Source: Carallia brachiata
Lineage: Eukaryota; Streptophyta; Magnoliopsida; Malpighiales; Rhizophoraceae
Reading direction: 5' to 3'
NCBI GenBank assembly: GCA_021464245.1
Contig: JADCRB010000043.1
Coordinates: 2,093,735-2,157,734 of the forward strand
DNA: 64,000 nucleotides
Shown piece after piece: positions 15,153-28,511 of the stretch (positions within the stretch are counted from its first letter, which is position 1; each line of letters begins with the position of its first letter). The position numbers were made by a program, and so were the translations under genes. The notes below the pieces were generated by a model. It was given only the letters and a program-made list of their open reading frames with translations, was not told the DNA's origin and ran no database searches.

Positions 15153-15654
15153 GGGATAAATATTTTTAAAGTCCTAAACCTTTAGATTTTTTTACGTTTG
15201 AGTTCTAAACCTTTTTAACATTTCATTTGAGTTCTAAATCTTTTAACTTTTTACTATATCTGTCCTTTAAATTACGAAAAGTAGTCAATCTATTAATAAG
15301 TGAGTTTAATTTAATAAAAATCATTTTAAAAAAGCTTAAATACATGAGTTAAATATTTTTTTCATCAACAAAATATGCATATTAAATATTTTTTTAATCA
15401 ACAAATATACGAATTAAATAGGCAACATGTATATTTTTTTTATAAAAAAGACATTCAATTCATATATTTAATCTTTTTTAAATAATTTTTTGTAAAGTTA
15501 AAATTATTTTTTAATAGATTGATCACTTTTATTAAACAGAGAGACTAATTTAGTAGAAAATCAAAAAGTTTAGGACTCAAATGAAATGTCAAAAAGGTTT
15601 AGAATTCAAACGTAAAAAAACCTAAAGGTTTAGGACTAAAAAAATCCTTATCCC
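15153..15654. mobile_element. foldback MITE, Mutator-like, with intact target duplication
   Basis: A 502-bp element with very long terminal inverted repeats. The left arm starts GGGATAAATATTTTTAAAG; the right arm in reverse complement starts GGGATAAGGATTTTTTTAG. Both continue as GTCCTAAACCTTTAG and further, with strong pairing for roughly 150 bases. TTCCAACCTA at 15143-15152 is repeated exactly at 15655-15664. A duplication of 9-10 bp with long inverted repeats points to a Mutator-like MITE. There is no transposase. It lies between the peroxidase and the exostosin gene, about 350 bp upstream of the exostosin start. Confidence 0.8.
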
Positions 15655-16003
15655 TTCCAACCTATGATTTAAATAATATAAAGGAAACTACTTTCGTTCA
15701 CAAAAAAGGGAAACTATCACTCAAAAAAAAAAAAAAAGGAAACTACTAAGTACAAAATTACAATAAAAATTCAAACTGATGATCCGCATGCTTATAGTAA
15801 TAATTATGTTTCGGAAATAATAATCATGTTTCGGAAAGAATTAACTACCTATTTTCATGAAAAAAAAAAAAAAATAACTATTTTCATTTTTTTGAAAATT
15901 ATTAAACTTGGATTTTCCAACGAAAGAAAATCATGGAAAACAAGGCGGGTGTCAACGAATCATATTAAAGAAAAGGGGCCCACAGAGAGCTCTTTTGTGA
16001 GCG

Positions 16004-19000
16004 ATGGGTGAAACGCTGCCGTTTCCTTTATCCGTCCATCTTTCCTCTTCTCCCTGCAAAATCGAACCTCTCTTTTCGGCGTCGTCCCTCTCTCGGTTTA
16101 ACTCGCCTTACGGCATGGGAAGCCCAGGCAACAAGCCCAGAAGCTTCTTCGCTGCACACCACCATTCTCCGCCGTGTACCCGCACTCACCAGATCGGCGC
16201 TCTTCTCCTGGTCGCCGCCACCTTCTTCCTCACGCGCCTCTTCGACCACTCATTCTCTCCCTGCAGCACTCCGCGCTACTCCATCAATCACGACCGCACA
16301 TCAGACGACCCCGTCCATGCAACCGGCGGTGGATCTCTGTCCTGGCCGCAGCGCGGGTACGGGACCCACCTCTCCCTCAAGATCTACGTCTACGACGAGA
16401 GCGAGATCGATGGACTGAAAGAGCTCATGCGCGGCAGAGACGGCAAGATCTCCGCCGATAGTTGCGTTAAAGGCCAGTGGGGCACTCAGGTAATTTTTTC
16501 ATGTAAATGAATGCAGGAGATAGAAAAAAGCATATTATAATGTTTATTTTGGTTTTCTTGATTTTTATTATTTTTATTTTTTTTGGGGTAGTTATTGTTG
16601 TTTAATTGATAAATGTAGGTTAAGATACACAAACTGTTACTAAAATCAAGATTCAGAACGACAAAGAAAGAGGAAGCTGATTTATTCTTCGTTCCGGCGT
16701 ATGTTAAATGTGTTCGGATGATGGGAGGTCTTACCGATAAAGAGATTAACCAGACTTATGTGAAGGTGATGAAATTTTTGTTGCGTAATTTTTGTTTGGT
16801 TCTTGATGTTCTTGTACAGTATTCTTGCAGGAAATTTGAATTTTTGAGCGGAATTCTTGTGGACTTCCTCTGATTTCTTCGTGCTTTGTTTTAATCTTTT
16901 TTTTTTTTAAATGTTGTGTTTAGGTCTTAAGTCAAATGCCCTACTTTAGGCGATCGGGAGGTCGCGATCACATTTTTGTTTTTCCGAGGTATGATTCTTG
17001 GCTGCTTTGGTTGTTTTTGCTTCCCTTGCTTTTTGATGAGGAAAAAGCATGATTTTTCTTGGTTTCAGTGGTGCTGGAGCTCACTTATTCAGGTCTTGGG
17101 CTACATATATAAATCGTTCCATAATTCTTACGCCTGAGGTACCTTCTCAATTTAATTGGTGCAATGCCTTTGCTATGTTGGGTTTTTGGAGGGCTGGGGT
17201 TAGGATGGTTGCTCATGAGTCATGTCTAGTGCCCGGTACTCATTTAACTGGGACAAAGGTCCCTAACTCGTTGTGGGACTCACAAAAATCTCATTGTTTC
17301 TGGGGTTACCGGGAAATTGATAAAGTAAAAGTTAAATGATGAATAGAGTGTTTTCTAGTTTTCTCTGATTTGATACAGATTTTTATGTCCTGGGGCTCTT
17401 GACTCTTTAGTTGCAGACTAAACCCGTGCCTTATTTGGGGACGTATGAATTTCTGCAGTATCCTTGGGCATATTGCTTTTCAGTGTTATTTGTGAATGTT
17501 GGAATAGAGTTACCTTCGTAGGATTGGTGCTTTGATTCTACTACCTCATCTTTTGGTTCTAGCCTACCCTTTTTGACATGAAGAACACGGCATTGTGTGT
17601 TAGTGTAGGGGGACCGGACTGACAAAAAAGACACAACGGCTTTCAATACATGGAAAGATATTATTATTCCTGGCAATGTTGAAGATGGGATGACCAGAGG
17701 AGGGGCTCCTGTTGTCCATCCTTTACCTTTGTCAAAGAGGAAGTATTTGGCAAATTATTTAGGTCGTGCACAGGGGAAAGTTGGTCGTCTCAAGTTGATC
17801 GAGCTCTCAAAGCAATATCCAGATAAGGTAATCTGTCCTCCATGACTTTTGGATCATCTTTTTATTCTTGATTTTATCTTGATTTTGTAAGGTACTTAAG
17901 TTGAACCACAGCCATATTTGATTTTGCTTTGGGAAATGGACCATTATTATGGAATGCTTATGTTAATTGCAGTCATGCTGTTACCAGTAATAATTGTTTT
18001 CAGACAAAACAAACACAGAATAGACGCTCCACTGACATGGCATGTGCTTGACATTATCTTGTCTTTCATTACCTTTTATTTTTGCCAAGAAAAAGCTGAA
18101 TTAGTCATTGTGTTCTATTGATATTCGTGGTGACTTCAAGCCATGGTTGAACTGGCATGACTTGCGTATTGTTCTTTATGTTCCATCAATTTGATCTCCA
18201 TGTGTTAGTCATTGGTTGTTTGGTGGTTGTGCTTTTTACTTGCATACAAGTGTTTAAATCCTATCATGCATCATGTGATATGACTGATGACAGGTTAACA
18301 ATTCATGCTATCAATGTTGCAATCCTGTCATGCATTACGTTGAGTGCATTCACTGTTAGACATGTAGCCTTGTAACTTTGTCTCTTTTCAATTCATATTG
18401 AATAATGATTAGCTTAACAATTCATCATTTTAATATTTAACTTAGGTTGATTGCTTTTACTGTTAGACTGCCTTGTAACTTTCTCTTTTTTCATCCATAT
18501 GGAATAATGGTGATTTCTACTAGTCCAACTAGTTCCTATTAATGCCTAGAATATGCATAATGACATCATAAACAGCTTGAATCTCCAGACTTGAAGTTTA
18601 GTGGCCCTGACAAATTGGGAAGGCTGGAGTATTTTCAACATCTCCGCAATGCCAAGTTCTGCCTAGCTCCACGGGGAGAGTCTTCTTGGACACTTCGCTT
18701 CTATGAATCTTTCTTTGTGGTCTGTCCCTCTTTCTCTGCCCCCCCCTCCCCCCCCCACCCCACCAGGGTGGCCCTTTTTCTTCTCAATGGACAAGTTACA
18801 CGCCCAGAGCATTTGAAATGATGTTAAGTTGTTGTTTAACAGGAGTGCGTCCCAGTTCTATTATCCGATCAAGCCGAATTACCTTTTCAGAATGTGATTA
18901 ATTACGCACAGATATCAATCAAATGGCCCTCTACTCGGATAGGTCTGGAACTTTTGGATTACTTGGAATCTATACCAGGTAAAATCCATAATTCATCTAT

Positions 19001-19313
19001 CACTTGCTTACCATAGCAATGATACAATTCGATACTCCTTTATAACGCATACTTGATTATTTAAAGCCTTGGTTTGTTTTCAGATGAAGATATAGAGCAA
19101 ATGATAGCCAGGGGCAGACAAGTTAGGTGTTTATGGGTATATTCTCCGGAATCCGAATCCTGTTCTGCAATGCAAGGATTAATGTGGGAGCTTCAAAGGA
19201 AAGTTAGGCAGTTCCATCAATCCACCGAGACATTCTGGTTGCACAATCAAACAATTGTGAACAGAAACTTGGTTGAGTTCTCCAGCTGGAAGCCCCCCTT
19301 GCCCTTACCCTGA
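16004..19313 (+). CDS. exostosin-domain glycosyltransferase (GT47), Golgi type II membrane protein
   Basis: A Golgi glycosyltransferase of the plant exostosin family, which adds sugars to wall polysaccharides or glycoproteins. Eight exons: 16004-16489, 16619-16765, 16924-16988, 17069-17138, 17609-17827, 18576-18719, 18843-18978 and 19084-19313, giving 498 residues with every phase in agreement. The one membrane segment, IGALLLVAATFFLTRLF, lies near residues 66-82 and makes it type II. The exostosin domain runs from LKIYVYDESE to the end. Landmarks are EEADLFFVPAYVK, GGRDHIFVFPSGAGAHLF, RAQGKVGRLKL, NAKFCLAPRGESSWTLRFYE and ECVPVLLSDQAELPF. Start choice: ATG at 16004 is the first; the in-frame ATG at 16115 (MGSPGNKPRS) would give 461 residues and still keep the anchor. 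I recall similar Arabidopsis proteins (At5g16890-like) but cannot fix the subfamily or the sugar donor. The 3' end is duplicated at 51309. Confidence 0.9.
18739..18766 (+). other. C-rich intronic tract (G-rich on the minus strand)
   Basis: Runs of 8, 9 and 4 C separated by single T or A start about 20 bases after the exon 6 donor of the exostosin gene. The opposite strand has several G-runs and could form a quadruplex. In an AT-rich genome this is an isolated composition spike. Confidence 0.6.
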
Positions 19314-20834
19314 TTGTGCCGTAACTTACCTGCCATCAATTTTCCTTCTCCATTGGTCCCTAGTTCCCTCCTTTCATCCCCCTATATTTCCTTTTCTTTT
19401 CCTGTTTTGATTTCTAATATATATTTGATCAGTGCCACTTACAGAACTTCCCCCCGCTGGCGGCACCCAACAAAAAAAAAAAAAGTCGTGAATGCTTCGT
19501 ATGGGTACTGTATTCCGGCAAGAATTTCTTAGTTAGAGTGTAGATGATTGTAATTTTTCACACATGCAATTTTTTTCTTTAAAGTAAATGAATTAAATAT
19601 AGGTCGTCATTTCATCTTTGTTTATTTCTGAGATCTGTTTCTCACATGCCATCATTTCGTTCCATGATCAACGAGTGCATTTCTATGCCAGAGTAGGACC
19701 CGAGGAGCATTGAGTCGTGATGCCCAATGTAAGATAGCTGAAAGATAGAGACAGAACTATAGAGAGGAAAAGAATTAAAGACAAGAATAATGATACTTTA
19801 CACGAAATATTCCTCCCCAACAGTACCGGAACAGGCTGACGTGGTTTAAAAAAATTCAAAATCCAAAACGTGGCCGACGGTCCTTTTATTTTTCTGAAAA
19901 AAAAAATTAAAAGGATAAGTCATAAACTATTGACGGAAACTTCTAGCCAAAAATTTCTTTTGAATTTTTTTAAATTATAATTTAGAGTAATATTAAATAT
20001 ATTTAAAATAATATTAATTATCACTTAATATTTAATTTTATGATAAAAATTATGTTTGAAATAATATTAAATATTACTTAAAATAACACCAAATATTAAT
20101 TAATATATTTTTCTGGTAAAAGTTTAGTTTCTATTAAAAAAAAAAAAAGCTAATCCAAACCGAAAACATAAGAAACAGTCCATGGTCCACCCCATCCGCT
20201 TTTGAGGATTTTGGAAAGATTCGTGACGATTTCGTCGTGCCTTCTATCATACCCTTAAAAGAGAAATATCTGGTCAAGATGGTTGTCAGTACTGAGAAGA
20301 ACAGAGTGAGAGATGGACTCGAATTCTTTGTTTGGATTACAATAAAAAAAAAAAGAAAAAAAGAGAATAAAAATTAATATAATAATAATAATATAATAAT
20401 TAATAAAAAGTAATAATTAAATAATTATAAAAAATAAATAATAATTTATGAAAAAAATAAAAATTAATTATTTAAATTAATAAAAAATATAAATAAAAAA
20501 TAATTTTTCATTATTTTTTTTTTCCTTTCCTATACTTTGTCCAATAAAGTAGAAATATCAGGTGAAGAAGGTTATGACTTATGAGTACTGTGTAACCAAA
20601 AAAAAAAAGGTTATGAGTAGTGTGAAGAACAGAGTTATAGATAGACCCTTAACAGAGAAACGTGATCAGTTTGATCCACTTCACTAATCAATCATTATTC
20701 ATTAGCTACAATCAAACAAGAGTGACCCATTTATACATCGATCAACGGAGAGAACTACCAGTCTAATCTGTCAGTCAACTAGGCCATTACGACTAACAAA
20801 TCAATTGAACTAATTTTTTTTAATAAGAAAAAAT

Positions 20835-20871
<37 letters not shown>

Positions 20872-22096
20872 TACGATGGTTATTAAAATTTTAAATTAAA
20901 GTCGAAAGTTATCTATGAACGTCTTCATTTAATCTCTTTATAAGAGAATTTATTACTAAAATGTTATTGGACCGAAGATGGTCTTCTGCAAAATCAATCA
21001 CGATATTAACGAATTTAAAATTTAAATATTGTACTTAATCTTTTACTGTCGAAGTAACTACCAAGCACATTAATCAGGAGAGAATAGGAATGTGGAGATT
21101 CGAATTCAAATTAATGATAAAAAAGACATACGAAAACACTATTAAATTATTACTTCCAATAATAAATGAAATGAACTAATGGAATTCTAATTTTAGATAT
21201 ACTATATTAATATCTATTATATCTCAATGTTATAATCATTAATACGAATTATTAAAGTCATAATATAATATATTAATTCTTTATTATGCATAAATATGTG
21301 TAATTGACACTACGATGTTACTCCTAAGTTGATGTACCAGTTTTGTTTGGTTGAAAGAAATGAAAGGAAGAGAGTGATGCTCCAACCGAAGAATAATGTG
21401 TCTTATGTCTATGGAGAATGCACTCAATTTGAGTGATTATAGTATAAATAATATTAATAATATGTTTGAATTGATTAAAAGTGGTGAAAAAAAAATAATA
21501 AATAATGATAATGTTAAAATTGATAAAAGTAGTAAAAAAAAATAATTTAAAAGTTGTAAGAAAAAATAAATAAAATTTGTGAGAAAAAAAATAAAAATTA
21601 ATTGTTTGGATTAATAGAAAATAAATAAAAAAAATAAAAAATAATACAATAATAATAATATTTAATTGACTAAAATTTCCATTTCTTTTTTTTTTTTTTC
21701 AAAATCTATCAATCCAATTATAGTGAAAACTACACATAAGTTTATTTTTCATTTTATTTTTCTAAAGTTAAGCCTATATGCAAGGTATGGGAGAAAAAAA
21801 TATGATAGAAAGTTAAATTTTGATCACATATTTACTCAATAAAATTAATAATTATTTAAATTAATGCTTATGGTCAACGTAAGTTGACTCTCAATAACCA
21901 CGCTGCCAGCAGTTGTATCTGAATGAAATGATGATTTCCTTTTTTTTTTTTACTGTATTACTTAGGAACAAAACTATAAATTAATCCCCCGCATTAAGAT
22001 TGAAATTAACAATTTCCTTTTTTTTGTTTTTGAAGAGAACAAATAAAATGTGTAAAGAACGGTTTCAAGATCTCTGAAATTGAACAGCAAACCTCA
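19314..22096. other. spacer between exostosin and PPR pseudogene A
   Basis: This contains the exostosin 3' untranslated region, whose first 450 bases have a counterpart at 51409-51860, then AT-rich sequence. I see no gene. Long A/T tracts occur at 20340-20520 and 21430-21700. Confidence 0.55.
20838..20868. repeat. (AT)n microsatellite
   Basis: About fifteen uninterrupted AT dinucleotides in the AT-rich spacer downstream of the exostosin gene. Confidence 0.9.
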
Positions 22097-23931
22097 ATGC
22101 AACAAAATTTGATTAAAATCTTGCGGAACTGCAAAACATTCAATCATTTAAACCAAACCCACGTCCAGATCATCGTCAATGGTCTCCAAGATGACGACTT
22201 TGTACTTCCGAAGCTCATCGCTCTCTCCTCGGACCTCCGTTCCCGGGACTACGCTCTTCGAATTTTCCAGGAATCGCGGAATCCCAACGTTGTCGCCTAC
22301 AACACCATGATAAAGTGCTCTGTAGGGAACAAAACTCATGACGACGGCGCATTGCGTGTTTATAGTCAAATGAAGATATCTGGAATTGCGCCTAATGGGT
22401 TTACATTCACTCTTCTTCTGAGGTGTTTTGAATCGTTCGAAGCGTTAATTCATGGTATGGCGATTCATGGTGAGATCCTGAAGTTGGGTTTTGTTCGTAC
22501 TTCGTTTGTCGCAAATACCCTTTTGGATTTTTATGCAAGATGTGGCGGGAGAATTGAATGTGCTTTTCGGGTGTTTGAGGAAATGCCTGAGAGAGATGTT
22601 GTTTCGTGGAATTCGATGATTGGTGCATGTGGCGAATGGTGAGTTGAATCTGCCATGGAATTGTTTGATTCCATGTCGGAGAGGGATATTGTCACTTGGA
22701 ATTCTATCGTTTCGGGGCTTTCCAGAACTGGGAATATGGAGTTGGCTCGTTCTTTCTTTGATCGGATGATAGTCAGAAATGAAGTCTCATGGAATTCTAT
22801 GATTTTGGGATACACAAAACTGGGTGATACAAAGACTGCACGGTATATTTTTGACCAGATGCCAGAGAAAACCGTTGTTTCTTGGACAGCATTGATAACA
22901 GGATACACTATGGTTGGTGACCTTGAAACTGCCAGCAATTTGTTTTATCAGATGGCGGTTAAAAACGTGGTTACATGGAATGCTATGATTGCAGGGTATG
23001 TTCAGAACCGCAAGTTTGATCAAGCTCTTACTGTGTTTTCATCAGATGTTAGTAGATGGCAAGTGTAGGCCAGATCAGAGTACATTAATCAGTGTGCTCT
23101 CTGCCTGTTCGCACATGGGTTCTCTTGAACATGGGAAGTGGATTGATTCCTACATGAAGAGGAATAACTTTGAATTATCCAATCCAATCGGAAATGCTTT
23201 GATAGACATGTTTGCAAAATGTGGGGATGTAAGATCTGCAAAAAGAGTTTTTGATAAGATGGATAACAAATGTGTAATTACATGGACAACAATAATGTCA
23301 GGCCTTGCCATTAATGGGCAGTGTAAAGAAGCTTTGGATATCTTTGATAGAATGTGTTCAGAAGGAAGCACACCTGATGATGTCACTTTCATTGCTATTC
23401 TTTCTGCTTGCACTCATGGAGGGTTGGTAGAGGACGGAAAAAGAGTATTTGATCAGATGGTGAAGGACTTTGGCATCAAACCGCGTATTGAGCATTGTGG
23501 TTGTATGGTTGATCTGCTTGGTCGAGCAGGAAGGTTGGATGAAGCAGTCAGGTTCATACAAAGCATGAGTTTGGAGCCAAATGCTGTTATTTGGGCGACC
23601 TTGCTTTCTTCTTGTAAGATCCATGGTAATGGTGAGTTGTTGGAATTAGTCACCAGAAAAATCCTGCGTGAGGAGCCTTTAAATCATAGCTATCTAATGT
23701 TGATCTCAAACACAAGTGCGTCAATTGGACATTGGGAAGATTCCTCCAGCTTTTGGTCAGCAATGAGACAACGAGAGATAGAAAAAATTCCCGGCTGTAG
23801 CTTAATACAAATAGGGAACAAGGGTTCATGAGTTTCTGGCCAAAGACACAAGGCATGTGCAAAGTAAGGAAATCTACGGTGCTTTGTGTGGTTTAAATGG
23901 ACAGTTGAAACAAGTTTGTGAGCCACAGTGA
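22097..23931 (+). pseudogene. PPR protein pseudogene, copy A (PLS class, E-type ending)
   Basis: The intact ancestor would be an organelle RNA-binding pentatricopeptide protein. The reading frame starts MQQNLIKILRNCKTFNHLNQ and carries serial PPR motifs such as NVVAYNTMI, DVVSWNSMIGA, DIVTWNSIVSGL, NEVSWNSMILGYTK and NVVTWNAMIAGYVQN. It ends in an E domain (EHCGCMVDLLGRAGRLDEA, WATLLSSCKIHGN). Three lesions are visible. TGA at 22639 follows GEW, where copy B still has bases A has lost; two small deletions here cancel in frame. An extra T in TTTT near 23036 shifts the frame in the motif reading LTVF-HQM. Extra bases near 23818 end the frame at GNKGS, although the out-of-frame tail FLAKD to CEPQ continues to TGA at 23929. 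The gene is single-exon, as is usual for PPR genes. It is probably dead, although 280 codons (22989-23831) remain open. Confidence 0.88.
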
Positions 23932-26900
23932 AGTCCAAAACATTGTCTTTGGACCCATTTTCGGGGTCTGAGAAGGGTTGGCTTGAGACCATGGAGGACG
24001 CATTGTGGGATATACTGATTCCACATTTCTTCATAAGTTTTCCCCATGGGATCAAATTGGTAATTTTATTGCTTTAAAGTGAAATGAACAAATCGATGCT
24101 GAGGACGGGTACCAACTATGACAGTTCCCTTGGTTACAATCTTAACGGACCCTTCACCCGACAGTGTTGGGGACTCAACTGCTCCATCTTTCCTCACATT
24201 CTGGACTACTTTGTCTTTGATTCCTCGACTATTTGCAACATTGTTCTATTTTCGCCCCTTGGACGCCTGGTGGACTATGGGGTACATGACCAGAATAGCC
24301 CTCTCATTCGTTTGTCCCTTTGCATCTCCAGGTTTGCCTTGGATTGGATCTCAATTCCCTTGGATAAACCAATTGAAGTTAGATCCACAAATCGTTTCTA
24401 CTTTCCATCTGTGGCCTTGGAAGAATGGCAGGTAATTTATCTCATGTATGACTGGTTGCTAGCAATAAGAGAACTGAGGCAGTGATACAAGTAGGTATTG
24501 CCAGAGGATCTCTAATTTTTTTTTTGAGATGACTATTTAAACTTTCAGAGCTGAGAGGTGGGTTTTTTCTTTCTTTACTGGTGGCCAAAGGAGGTTTCCA
24601 GGATGTGACGTCCCTTACTTCGTTTTCCAAAGTGGTTGAATCTATTGTCCTCTAGCTTATGGACCCCGACTCCGTGAAAGTCATTGCTTCTTCAGTGTAC
24701 AGGAAAAAATGACTTTGTTGAACTTTTGTGATTCTCTGTGCAATTCATCAGCTTTTATCTTTCATCTTTGTGGCCAGTGAGTCGGGGAAATAGGACTTGT
24801 TGAAATTGCTTATAACAATTATTGAGCTATTACCTTTATGCACAGTGCCGAAATTACTGTAGAGTTTGTAGAAGTTCGAATCAAATTAATTGAATCTAAT
24901 GTAGATTTTAGATATAAGAATCTAACACTAAAAAAACAATTATTAGCTACGTTTTGTTTATGCACAGCGCCAAAGTTACTGCAGATTTCGTGATTGTACT
25001 GAAGTTTTGGGTCGTAGTGAAGTTTATTCAACCGGACAGCAGGCAATAAGAGCGAGAAAGAAGAGGATTTTACTATGTAGTAATACAATTGCTTATACGT
25101 TAACAGTTTAATGGATTTTTCATTAGAGTACATTATATTAGTGTGCGTCTATTGCATTAATTTCATTGCATTGTCCCCAAGTTTTTTTTTTTGAAAGAAA
25201 GACAAAAGCTTGAAAAAAAAAAAACAAATAGAGAGAAATATGCCTTGCTAGGATAGAAAATTAAATTAATCAAAAATAGCATTGTAATTGTATCAAATGG
25301 TTTTAATTTAGACATCTATTCAACATTCATTTAATTTTAAGTAGTGGATGTCAATTTGTGGATAACACAATTGGCATACAATGATCTGCCGGTACAGCAA
25401 AAGAAGGAAGTGACGATGAATGATAGTGCAATGTGCCCACGGCTTTGATGCTATCAAGCAAGTTGGATTAAAAAAAAGCTCTCGCAAAAAATTTCAATCT
25501 GATGGTTGACTAGATAAGATAAAGTAGAAAAATCAAGATAAAATCTTTTTCAGTTAGTTTTTATATTAATTAATACTAACATTGATTTTAAGGGGTCTTA
25601 GGTTTTTTTTTTTTTTAATATCGAATGTGTATATTTTGAAATTTTATTTGTTAAGTACTTCTAGCAAAAATTGAATTATGATACTAAAATTAAGGAACTC
25701 TCCTTCCTAATTTGATTAATCCCTCTTGATTGATGCATTTGTTGGGTCTCAATGGACGGCACATCCTTTTGAGTTTTGACCAATTGTAGTGCCAAACAAT
25801 GCACAAAATGCCCAAAAACATGGTGGGAGCTGAAAAGTATAATTAACAAAAATCAAAGACCCAAAATCTGAAATGCCCTAACTAACTTGCAATTGCATTC
25901 TCGTGTTAGCGTCAAAATCTGAAATGCCCTAACTAAGATTGCCATTGGGTGGAAGAAATTTGAAAAAATGATGAACCAAGAGAAAAGAGATTTATAGGTT
26001 AACTGAATAATTTGTACCGAAAAAAGTTTGGGTTAAATATGTACTTCAGCCCTATTTGGTTTATGTGTTTTGCATTTTAGTTTTGCGTGGTCTCAATTTA
26101 CATTCTAAAACTCTTGTGATTTTTAATTTTAGCCATTATGATATTCTGTTAAAATTTATTAATTTTATAACTTTTTTTTCAAATGTAAAGATTTTTCTAA
26201 AATTCAAATATTGTGAGAATTTTAATTGTTTTGAGTCATCACGATTATTTGTAAATTTTACAACATTTAAATATTGTGAAGATTTTGTAAAACTTTTAAA
26301 AATTAAAAGATACTTTAAATTTAGTAAAATCATAATTAAGAGTCTCAAAAATCAGAAACCATATGATTATTCTAATAATATAAATTAAAAGATAAAATGT
26401 AAAACAGACAAGCTACACAAGATACCTAATCGCAGTTAACTCAAAAAGTTTCGTGGGCTTGAAAAGAAATTTAAGCGAATTACTTGGTGGTCGTTATTAT
26501 CATAGATTAATATGTCTTTCTGAATCATACTTTGGAGACAGATGGGTATTTAGGCGTAATTAATTTATCTTTGTGAAGTGATTTAAAGTTTAAGTTGAAC
26601 TGTACCAACCCTCTTTTTTTTTTTTGTCTATTAAAATTGTTAGTCTAATAATTAAAAAAGAGAAAAAACTAGTGCCAAACTTCTGATTTAGAGATTAAAG
26701 GCACAAATCACTAATTAATTAAATTAAATTTAGTACTATAGCTACTACTTATTTAAAAATGACGAAGTTGCAGGCTGGGCATGTATTATTATATTATCTT
26801 TTATTAAGAATCTAACCGGGTAAAAACAAAAAAAAAAGAATCTAACCAGGATGAGCTGCTTTTTTTTATAATTACGTATATTTTTTTAATAATAAAACCC

Positions 26901-26994
26901 CTTTACTTTTGACCTGTTTTAAAACTAAAACCAGAGATCTAAAAATTTAAAATTATGATTGTTGGGGTGTTCTCTGGGTAAGTACTGTTGTAAT

Positions 26995-27645
26995 CAAGAT
27001 GTACAAATACGTTCATTTTAATAAAGTGTCAGCATTAGACATATATCGAATATGAACACTCGTTAAATATGATATAATATATATTTAATATGTCAAAAAA
27101 TATTTATAAAAAAATTAAAATAAAAAAATAGATAGAACTCAGACGCCTTAATGAGACGCTGCTGAAGACACATCAGACATGTCAATATGGCTTGAAAAAA
27201 CATTAAAAAGAAAATGAAAAGGTTATGGCCTGTCTCCTGTCACATGACAGGCAACAGGCTTGACAGGCGACAGGCCAACCATCAGCCGTCCTCTTTTGGC
27301 TTTTTTTTTTTTTTTTTTTTTAATTCAAATGGAAAAGAGAAAGAGAAATTAGAATTTTTTTTAAAGTTATGTTTTTTTATTAGTATTTATTATTTAATAT
27401 ATATGGTGAGATTTTAAATATATTTTTAAAAATTTATTTTAATTATAAAAATTAAATTTATATATATTATATTTTAAATTATAATTTATATTTTATTTTG
27501 AATAATAATACTTACTTATATATATATATATATACATATATATTTATATTATCTATATTTTAAATTTTTTAAAATTAATATATTATTATATTTCTACTTA
27601 TTATATTTATCGCTATATCTGTACATACAACTTAGGTTATGATTT
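26995..27645. mobile_element. copy-A-only insertion with a palindromic GACAGG cluster
   Basis: The left flank TACTGTTGTAAT and the right flank TTATTATTGG...CGAAAACC are nearly adjacent in copy B (59015-59050), so about 650 bp is extra in A. The interior is AT-rich apart from a GC-rich core at 27227-27276. I see no transposase and no clear terminal repeats or target duplication, so the class is unknown. Confidence 0.55.
27227..27276. repeat. nested palindrome built from GACAGG units
   Basis: GGCCTGTC at 27227-27234 pairs with GACAGGCC at 27269-27276. Inside lies CCTGTCA-CA-TGACAGG (27236-27251), with further ACAGGC units between. The cluster can fold in more than one way. Confidence 0.8.
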
Positions 27646-28511
27646 GCTGATTTATTATTGGTGGGTCGAAAACCAGCTCTTCCTAGGAAACCATGGGCGA
27701 CACTCATAAAGAAAACCAGATACAAGAACCACATCGAAACAAACAAAGACGCGGTCTTGTTGATTTTACGGGAAAATAAAAAGAGTCCATACACCTGGAT
27801 TACTGGATAAGAGCTGTCGGGGCGAGATTATGAGAAAGTTTTTTATTTATTTATTATAAATCTATTATACATTAATTATAATATATTTATGTTAATTATA
27901 ATAAATTTTTATACAATATATTTTCAAAAAATTACTTAGAGATATTTTTAAAAAAGTCGTGTGGGGTCCAGTATGCACTATGTGTGCCTCATTTTCTCAC
28001 TCTTTCTGTTTATCCAATCAATCATGCTTCTCAACCTTTGTCAAAGCTATAATTTCCGAAAAAAAATTATTTAACTTAATTTTAAATGGTAAAGCCAAAA
28101 ACGAAAATTAATTAGGAGTGTTTAATTTTGGGTTTCAAGGATATTATTGTTGTTACTCTTAAAAAAATTAAAAATTAAAATATTTTATTATATTTTTTGT
28201 TAATAACTCATTGTTGATAAGTAACTTGTACTGCTGTTAATTAGAAAAATAAAACCTCTTACTTTTTATTTCTATCAACTGCTAACAAATAATAAAATTA
28301 CAAAATTAGCCTTAAAGAGTAATGCTCTGATTAATGATTTGTCGCACTGTTTCCAGGACGCTTTTTGCTTTTTAGCGAAGCATGACGAGGGGCGCTCGCG
28401 TATTAATGACCTGTTTGTTTTGCTTTCTTTAGGTAGAAAAAAAATTGTTTTATTAATTATTATTATAATTATTACTCTTTTCATTTTTTCATTATTTTTT
28501 TTTATTTTCTT

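Larger units (their letters stand above)
23932..28114. other. spacer downstream of PPR-A, shared with copy B
   Basis: No recognised gene. An open frame of 133 codons at 24084-24485 (plus) is matched by a shorter, shifted frame at 55162-55428 in copy B, so it has not been kept open and is probably not coding. Most of the rest aligns with 55520-59600. Differences include the A-only tract 26995-27645. Confidence 0.5.

Noticed and set aside
18160..18375. Open frames inside exostosin intron 5
   Set aside because: Located between well-supported exons 5 and 6; hydrophobic chance frames in a T-rich intron.
24084..24485. A conserved unknown gene downstream of PPR-A
   Set aside because: The copy B counterpart is shifted and truncated and I recognise no family; sequence similarity is explained by the segmental duplication.
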